DNA of 64,000 nt. Origin: Isoptericola sp044389085 (lineage in GTDB: Bacteria; Actinomycetota; Actinomycetes; Actinomycetales; Cellulomonadaceae). Shown here in pieces: positions 59,853 through 64,000 of this stretch (position 1 is the stretch's first letter; every line of letters starts with the position of its first letter). The DNA lies in assembly GCF_044389085.1 (NCBI RefSeq), contig NZ_JBIRXP010000006.1, forward strand, positions 186,001 through 250,000, written 5' to 3'. The notes under the pieces are model-generated. The model did no database searches. It was not told the origin of the DNA and worked only from the letters and a program-made list of their open reading frames with translations. The position numbers were made by a program, and so were the translations under genes.

Positions 59853-60431
59853 ATGAGGGCCCGCACGAGACGCGTCACCAGCGGCTCGCGCGGACTGTTC
59901 GGTCGCCTGAGGCGACCGGTGCCGGGCGCCTGGCGCCGGCGCTCGTCGTTGGCCGCGGCCGGGGCGGTCGCGCTCCTCCTCGGCATGGGCGTCGGGTTGG
60001 CGGCCGGCTTCGTCGCGGACGCGGGCGCCCCCGCGGAGGTCGTCCTCGCCCAGGGCCCGCCCGACGAGTGCCCCGTGGTGCAGGCGGCGTGGTCGCGGTC
60101 GGCGAGCCTGCAGGTCGGCATGACGGCCGACGACCCGGAGACCCTCCGGCGCGGTTTCCTCGGCGCGCGTGACGCCCTCGTCGAGGTCAGCCCGCCCGCC
60201 GCGGTGCGTGACGACTGGGGCACGGTGGCGTCGTACGTCGGCGCGGTCGCCGACGCGATCGAGGCCGCCGGGGAGGACGAGGTGGACGCCGCCGTCGCCG
60301 AGGCGCTGGCGGGCCTGGACACCGGGGCGATGACGGCGGCGTCGAACCGGGTCACGACCTTCCTCAAGGACGGCTGCGGGGCGCAGGACGGCGCGGACGG
60401 CTCGGAGGCCACGGACGCGCCCGCCGACTGA
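59853..60431 (+). CDS. Membrane-anchored protein with a Cys-flanked helical domain, paralogue 1
   Basis: 192 residues from ATG 59853; TAGCCT at 59839-59844 is 8 nt upstream (near-leaderless). A basic N-terminus precedes a helix (about 32-55) and a helical domain of about 105 residues, DECPVVQAAWSRSASLQVGM ... VTTFLKDGCG, starting and ending with Cys. The same domain recurs at 60475 and 63624. Function unknown. Confidence 0.75.
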   Translation: MRARTRRVTSGSRGLFGRLRRPVPGAWRRRSSLAAAGAVALLLGMGVGLAAGFVADAGAPAEVVLAQGPPDECPVVQAAWSRSASLQVGMTADDPETLRRGFLGARDALVEVSPPAAVRDDWGTVASYVGAVADAIEAAGEDEVDAAVAEALAGLDTGAMTAASNRVTTFLKDGCGAQDGADGSEATDAPAD

Positions 60432-60474
60432 GCGGTGATTTCCGCGCGCGCGGGCGGTGCCGCACCATAGGGGG

Positions 60475-61077
60475 ATGCGTCGCGCCCGCCTCCTGCCCCG
60501 TCGTCTTCCGGTCGTCGTCGCGGGGATGCTCGTGACAGGGCTCGCGCTCACCGGGTGCGGGGCGTCCGACGGCGGGGAGGAGCCGGTCGCGGAGCCCGCG
60601 CCGGCGGTCTCGATCCCCGGCGACCTCGCGATGGGCGTGGAGGGGGAGCCGAGCCGGTCCAAGGACGAGGCGGCGTCCCCCCGGCCCAGCACGGACGGGA
60701 AGGACGCCGACGCCGACGCCGACGGCTCGGGCCTCGACCACGAGACGTGCGTCGGGCTGCAGCAGGCGTGGTCCACGACCAACCGGGCGCTCGTCGACCT
60801 CAGCCCGGAGCACCCGCGCGCGCTGGTGCAGAGCTTCCGCACGGCGGACCGGGCGATGGAGGACGTCGAGCCGCCCGAGGGCGTGGCAGGGCCGTGGGAG
60901 ACCATGGCGGACTACCTCGACAGCGCGGCGACCGCGTTCGAGGAGGTCGACGAGGACGACGCGGACGCGGTGAGCTCGGCGATGGCCGGCGCGATCACGG
61001 CCGACGACACCGCGGGCGCGACGACGGCGGCCAGGGACATCACGTCCTTCCTGTCGACCGAGTGCACGGGCCGATGA
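60475..61077 (+). CDS. Lipoprotein with the Cys-flanked helical domain, paralogue 2
   Basis: 200 residues from ATG 60475 (GTG 60457 possible). Lipobox LALTGC (lipidated Cys about residue 28). After an acidic linker, ETCVGLQQAWSTTNRALVDL ... DITSFLSTECTG is the shared domain, with first and last Cys again. ATGA overlap with the methyltransferase gene suggests one operon. Confidence 0.8.
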   Translation: MRRARLLPRRLPVVVAGMLVTGLALTGCGASDGGEEPVAEPAPAVSIPGDLAMGVEGEPSRSKDEAASPRPSTDGKDADADADGSGLDHETCVGLQQAWSTTNRALVDLSPEHPRALVQSFRTADRAMEDVEPPEGVAGPWETMADYLDSAATAFEEVDEDDADAVSSAMAGAITADDTAGATTAARDITSFLSTECTGR

Positions 61078-62717
61078 CGACGGCCGGCCCCGCCTCGGGC
61101 CCTGCCTCGACGCCCGTGCCCGGCGCCGCGGGTCACGCCGCCGCCCTCGTCGACGCCCTGCGGACCGACCTGACGGCCGCGGGCTACACGGTCGACGGCG
61201 TCGGCGAGGTGCTTGGCGACGTCGCGTCGGCGGCGCTGCACCGCGAGCAGACGGTTCCCGCCCGCCGCGCGCTCGCGGACGTCGCCGCAGCGCACGAACC
61301 GCGTGCCGCGCTGGCGCGGCTCTTCCTGCTCGGCGACGAGGTGCCCCGGGCGGCGCTCGACCGCGCGCTGCCCGGGCTCGGCACGGCGGGCGCCGTCCGC
61401 CTCGGCCTGGTGGCCGCCGCCGGCGAGGACGACGGCGACGCGGTGCGCGCCGTCGTCGACCTGCGGCCGTACGCCGCCGTCGACGCGGGCGGCGAGGCAG
61501 CGTGGTGGCTGGCCAGCGACCTCGCCGAGCTGGCCACGGGCGGCCGCCTCGCGACGGACCACGTGCTGGGAGCCGGCGGCGCCTCCACGACGCTCGCTCA
61601 GGTCACGGCGCGCACGCCGGTGGGCCGCGTGCTCGACCTCGGCACCGGCTGCGGGATCCAGGCGCTGCACGCCGCCCGCCACGCCCGCCACGTCGTGGCC
61701 ACCGACCTCTCGCGGCGGGCCCTGGGCTTCGCGCGGTTCAACCTCGCGCTGAACACCCCGGCGGAGGGGGTCGACGTCGCGCTGCGGCACGGCTCGATGC
61801 TCGAACCGGTGGCGGGGGAGAGCTTCGACCTCGTGGTCTCCAACCCGCCGTTCGTCATCACCCCGCACGCCGGCGCCGCGGGGGCCGCGGTGGCCGAGGC
61901 GCTCGGCGACTACGAGTACCGCGACGGCGGCCGGTCCGGCGACGACCTCGTGCGCGACCTCGTCCGCGACGTCGGCGGCGTGCTCGCCCCGGGCGGCGTG
62001 GCGCAGCTGCTGGGCAACTGGGAGCACCGGCGCGGCGAGCCGTGGGACGAGCGGGTGGGCACGTGGCTCGACGCCGCGGGCCTGGACGGCTGGGTGATCC
62101 AGCGCGAGGTGCTCGACCCGGCGGAGTACGCGGAGACGTGGATCCGCGACGGCGGCACGACGCCGGAGCGGGAGCCCGGCGCGTGGGCGGCCGCCTACGG
62201 CGCGTGGCTGGACGACTTCGCCTCGCGCGACGTGGAGGCCGTGGGCTTCGGCATCGTCACGCTCCGGCGTCCGGTGGACGGCGCCCGCCCCACGCTGCGC
62301 CGCCTCGAGGAGCACACCGGGTCGGTGCACCAGCCCCTCGGGGCCCACGTCGCGGCGTCCCTCGCGGCGCACGACTGGCTCGAGGCGCGCGACGACGCGG
62401 CGCTCGCGCAGGCGCACCTGGTGGTGGCGGACGACGTCACCGAGGAGCGGTTCCACACCCCGGGCCAGGCGGACCCGAACGTCGTCGTGGTCCGGCAGGG
62501 CGACGGGCTCGGACGCGGGGTGCACGCCTCCACCGGCCTCGCCGCGTTCGTCGGGGTGTGCGACGGCGAGCTCGCCGTCGGGCAGATCGTCGGCGCGCTC
62601 GGCGCGCTGCTCGACGTCCCGGCCGACGACCTGCGCGCCGAGCTGCTGCCCGCCGTCCGGGGCCTGGTGCGCGACGGCTTCCTCCGTCCCGCTAGCGGGA
62701 CGACGGGCGCGGCCTGA
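61074..62717 (+). CDS. SAM-dependent methyltransferase with N- and C-terminal extensions
   Basis: 547 residues. A 160-residue N-terminal helical part (DUF7059-like) leads to a methyltransferase domain: VLDLGTGCGIQALHAARHA (SAM loop), DLVVSNPPFVITP (NPPF, the N5-glutamine/adenine type), and a C-terminal winged part (about 400-547). Actinobacterial homologues are common; the substrate is not known. The 3' end overlaps the convergent hydrolase gene by 26 nt. Confidence 0.87.
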   Translation: MTTAGPASGPASTPVPGAAGHAAALVDALRTDLTAAGYTVDGVGEVLGDVASAALHREQTVPARRALADVAAAHEPRAALARLFLLGDEVPRAALDRALPGLGTAGAVRLGLVAAAGEDDGDAVRAVVDLRPYAAVDAGGEAAWWLASDLAELATGGRLATDHVLGAGGASTTLAQVTARTPVGRVLDLGTGCGIQALHAARHARHVVATDLSRRALGFARFNLALNTPAEGVDVALRHGSMLEPVAGESFDLVVSNPPFVITPHAGAAGAAVAEALGDYEYRDGGRSGDDLVRDLVRDVGGVLAPGGVAQLLGNWEHRRGEPWDERVGTWLDAAGLDGWVIQREVLDPAEYAETWIRDGGTTPEREPGAWAAAYGAWLDDFASRDVEAVGFGIVTLRRPVDGARPTLRRLEEHTGSVHQPLGAHVAASLAAHDWLEARDDAALAQAHLVVADDVTEERFHTPGQADPNVVVVRQGDGLGRGVHASTGLAAFVGVCDGELAVGQIVGALGALLDVPADDLRAELLPAVRGLVRDGFLRPASGTTGAA

Positions 62718-63474
62718 CGAGGTACGGGTCGGCCCACGCGCTGACGATGCGCGCGGCGCGCTTCGCCTGACCCGGCGCGGTCAGGAGGTGGTCGCTGCCC
62801 TCGAGCGCCACGAAGCTGCGGGGGTGGCGCGCGGCCGCGAAGATCTGGCTGGCGTTCTCGATGCCCACGACACGGTCCGTGGGCGAGTGCATGACCAGCA
62901 GCGGCAGGCCGAGGTCGGCGATGCGGTTCTCCAGGTCGGCGTCGCGGACGTCCTCGACCATGCCCCGCTTGAGGTTCAGGCGCTTGCCGCCCACCTGCCA
63001 CACGGCGTTCCCCTCGGCGAGCACCTGGTCGACCAGGTCGTCGTACTGGTGCTCGGCGTGGCTGGGGTCGAACGGCGCGCACACGGAGGCGACGGCGCGG
63101 GCGCCCGCCTCCTGCGCCGCGGCGATGACGGCGGCCCCGCCCCAGGAGTGCCCGACCAGCAGCGACGGCGGGTCGCCGTGGGTGAGGTGCTCCGTCATGA
63201 ACCGCGCGGCGAGCACCGTGTCGGCGACCTTCACGGTGAAGGAGCCGTCGCCCCAGTCGCCCTCCGAGTCGCCGAGGCCGAGGTTGTCGAACCGCAGCAT
63301 CCCGACGCCCTCCGCGGCGAGCTGCTTGCAGATGCGCGCCGCGGCCGGGGAGTCCTTGCCGAGCGTGAACCCGTGGGCGAACAGCCCCCAGCCGCGCACC
63401 TCGCCCTCGGGGCGGTCGACGATGCCCGCGAGCAGCGGTCCGGTGCTGCTCGGGAACGTCACTCGTTCGGCCAT
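62692..63474 (-). CDS. Alpha/beta hydrolase
   Basis: 260 residues from ATG 63474 with a GGAGGACGG site upstream. LLVGHSWGGAAV is the nucleophile elbow (Ser), LLVMHSPTDRVVG holds the Asp, and LEGSDHLLT the His. It matches the dienelactone hydrolase/OsmC-partner-like hydrolases with GFTLGKDSPAA and RFDNLGLGDSEG. Substrate unknown. The stop lies inside an 18-nt palindrome (62685-62702). Confidence 0.9.
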   Translation of the reverse strand: MAERVTFPSSTGPLLAGIVDRPEGEVRGWGLFAHGFTLGKDSPAAARICKQLAAEGVGMLRFDNLGLGDSEGDWGDGSFTVKVADTVLAARFMTEHLTHGDPPSLLVGHSWGGAAVIAAAQEAGARAVASVCAPFDPSHAEHQYDDLVDQVLAEGNAVWQVGGKRLNLKRGMVEDVRDADLENRIADLGLPLLVMHSPTDRVVGIENASQIFAAARHPRSFVALEGSDHLLTAPGQAKRAARIVSAWADPYLVRPRPSSR

Positions 63475-63623
63475 CGGTCCGTCCTCCTCCTGCGTGCTCC
63501 GCCGCACCGTGCCGGTCGGCGCCGGCGTGCGGCACGAGTGTGCCATCGAGGCCGCGGGGCGGCCGCCGCATGGGGAGTTGTCCCCGCCCGGCCGGGGCGC
63601 GCGAACGCCTCCGGTCGGGGACC

Positions 63624-64000
63624 ATGGTCACCATGCGCAACCGACTGACCATGACCCGTGCCACCGCCGTGGCCGCCGCCGCCCTGCTCTCGCTGGGCCT
63701 CGCCGCCTGCGGCGGCTCCGGTGACGCGGGCTCCGACGAGGGCACCCCCGCCGCCGAGGAGCAGGCCACCGACGACACGGCCGAGGAGAGCCCTGCCGAG
63801 GAGAGCCCGGCCGAGGAGGAGGCTCCCGCCGGCGAGGCCGCCGGCGGCGACGTCTGCAGCGCCGTCCAGTCGCTCACCGAGGCGTCCTCCGCGATGAGCG
63901 ACGTCGACCCGACCGACCTGCAGCCCACGGTCGACAAGCTCGAGGAGCTCACCACCACGCTCGAGGGCGTCGACGAGCCCCCCGCGGAGATCGCGGACGA
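63624..64000 (+). CDS. Lipoprotein with the Cys-flanked helical domain, paralogue 3 (cut by window end)
   Basis: First 125 residues; ATG 63624 or 63633. Lipobox LGLAAC, an EESPAEE-rich linker, then DVCSAVQSLTEASSAMSDV and VDEPPAEIADE, which align with the genes at 59853 and 60475 (first Cys and the PP turn). The C-terminal half is beyond the window. Confidence 0.75.
   Translation, partial: MVTMRNRLTMTRATAVAAAALLSLGLAACGGSGDAGSDEGTPAAEEQATDDTAEESPAEESPAEEEAPAGEAAGGDVCSAVQSLTEASSAMSDVDPTDLQPTVDKLEELTTTLEGVDEPPAEIAD

Noticed and set aside
55203..60431. A 1,742-codon open frame covering hppA and the following genes
   Set aside because: Read-through in GC-rich DNA. Only its last 192 codons (from 59853) show normal protein features; the rest is Arg/Pro/Gly-rich and overlaps hppA, whose frame has all family motifs.

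Overview
The window is chromosomal DNA of a very high-GC actinomycete. Mycothiol synthase (mshD), BldC, a resuscitation-promoting factor, DUF3073, a Rv3660c-Rv3654c-like Tad locus and many leaderless starts (a TANNNT box about 6-8 nt before the start codon) all point to Actinomycetia. A secreted GH5 mannanase with a CBM2 and a nuclease with chitin-binding modules suggest a polymer-degrading soil lineage near Cellulomonadaceae/Promicromonosporaceae. The family assignment is inference.

Layout. 1-5.4 kb: tail of a secreted nuclease, then purF-purM-DUF3073-bldC, which is also the Streptomyces order. 5.4-9.5 kb: tRNA Glu-Asp-Phe, a zincin, a VanY-like peptidase, and a GDPD gene that starts 1 nt after tRNA-Lys. 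9.6-19.3 kb: housekeeping genes (DEAD helicase, MsrB, DUF1206, M50-like), a MarR/DHA2 efflux operon with a clear operator-promoter, and a sugar porter. 19.4-27.6 kb: a phosphate block (DUF47-PiT behind a PHO-box-like site), an AbiEi/DUF559 endonuclease-like gene bracketed by 42-nt palindromic repeats, and ppk-mutT1-like and mshD. 27.7-31.3 kb: mannanase and acs. 31.6-37.3 kb: a LuxR-type ATPase regulator facing a TasA-like protein / BspA repeat protein / SipW-type signal peptidase operon. 38.3-46.1 kb: HAD phosphatase, an ArsR-MFS cassette with a 19-bp inverted-repeat operator, then a compact Tad pilus operon (ssd-tadA-tadB-tadC-flp-tadE-tadG-like). 46.2-49.6 kb: CitE-like lyase and a YprA-type helicase. 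49.8-64 kb: cell-wall and secreted proteins, Rpf, M18 aminopeptidase, ECF sigma plus membrane partner, H+-pyrophosphatase, two DinB paralogues and three related Cys-flanked exported proteins.

Most unusual signals. (1) A 42-nt palindromic element occurs five times. Three copies sit just after stop codons in the 21.9-23.1 kb region. Two copies lie in frame inside the YprA-type helicase gene and add about 35 residues. Both pairs repeat at 62-63 nt. (2) A 31-nt element, 29/31 identical, lies exactly 52 nt before the start codons of both the AbiEi/DUF559 gene and the first Tad gene, 19 kb apart. This suggests a shared control module. (3) The SipW/TasA-like/BspA surface-protein operon.

All calls come from reading the sequence. 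No database search was run. Start codons were moved from the longest open frame wherever a ribosome site, leaderless promoter or family N-terminus supported it.
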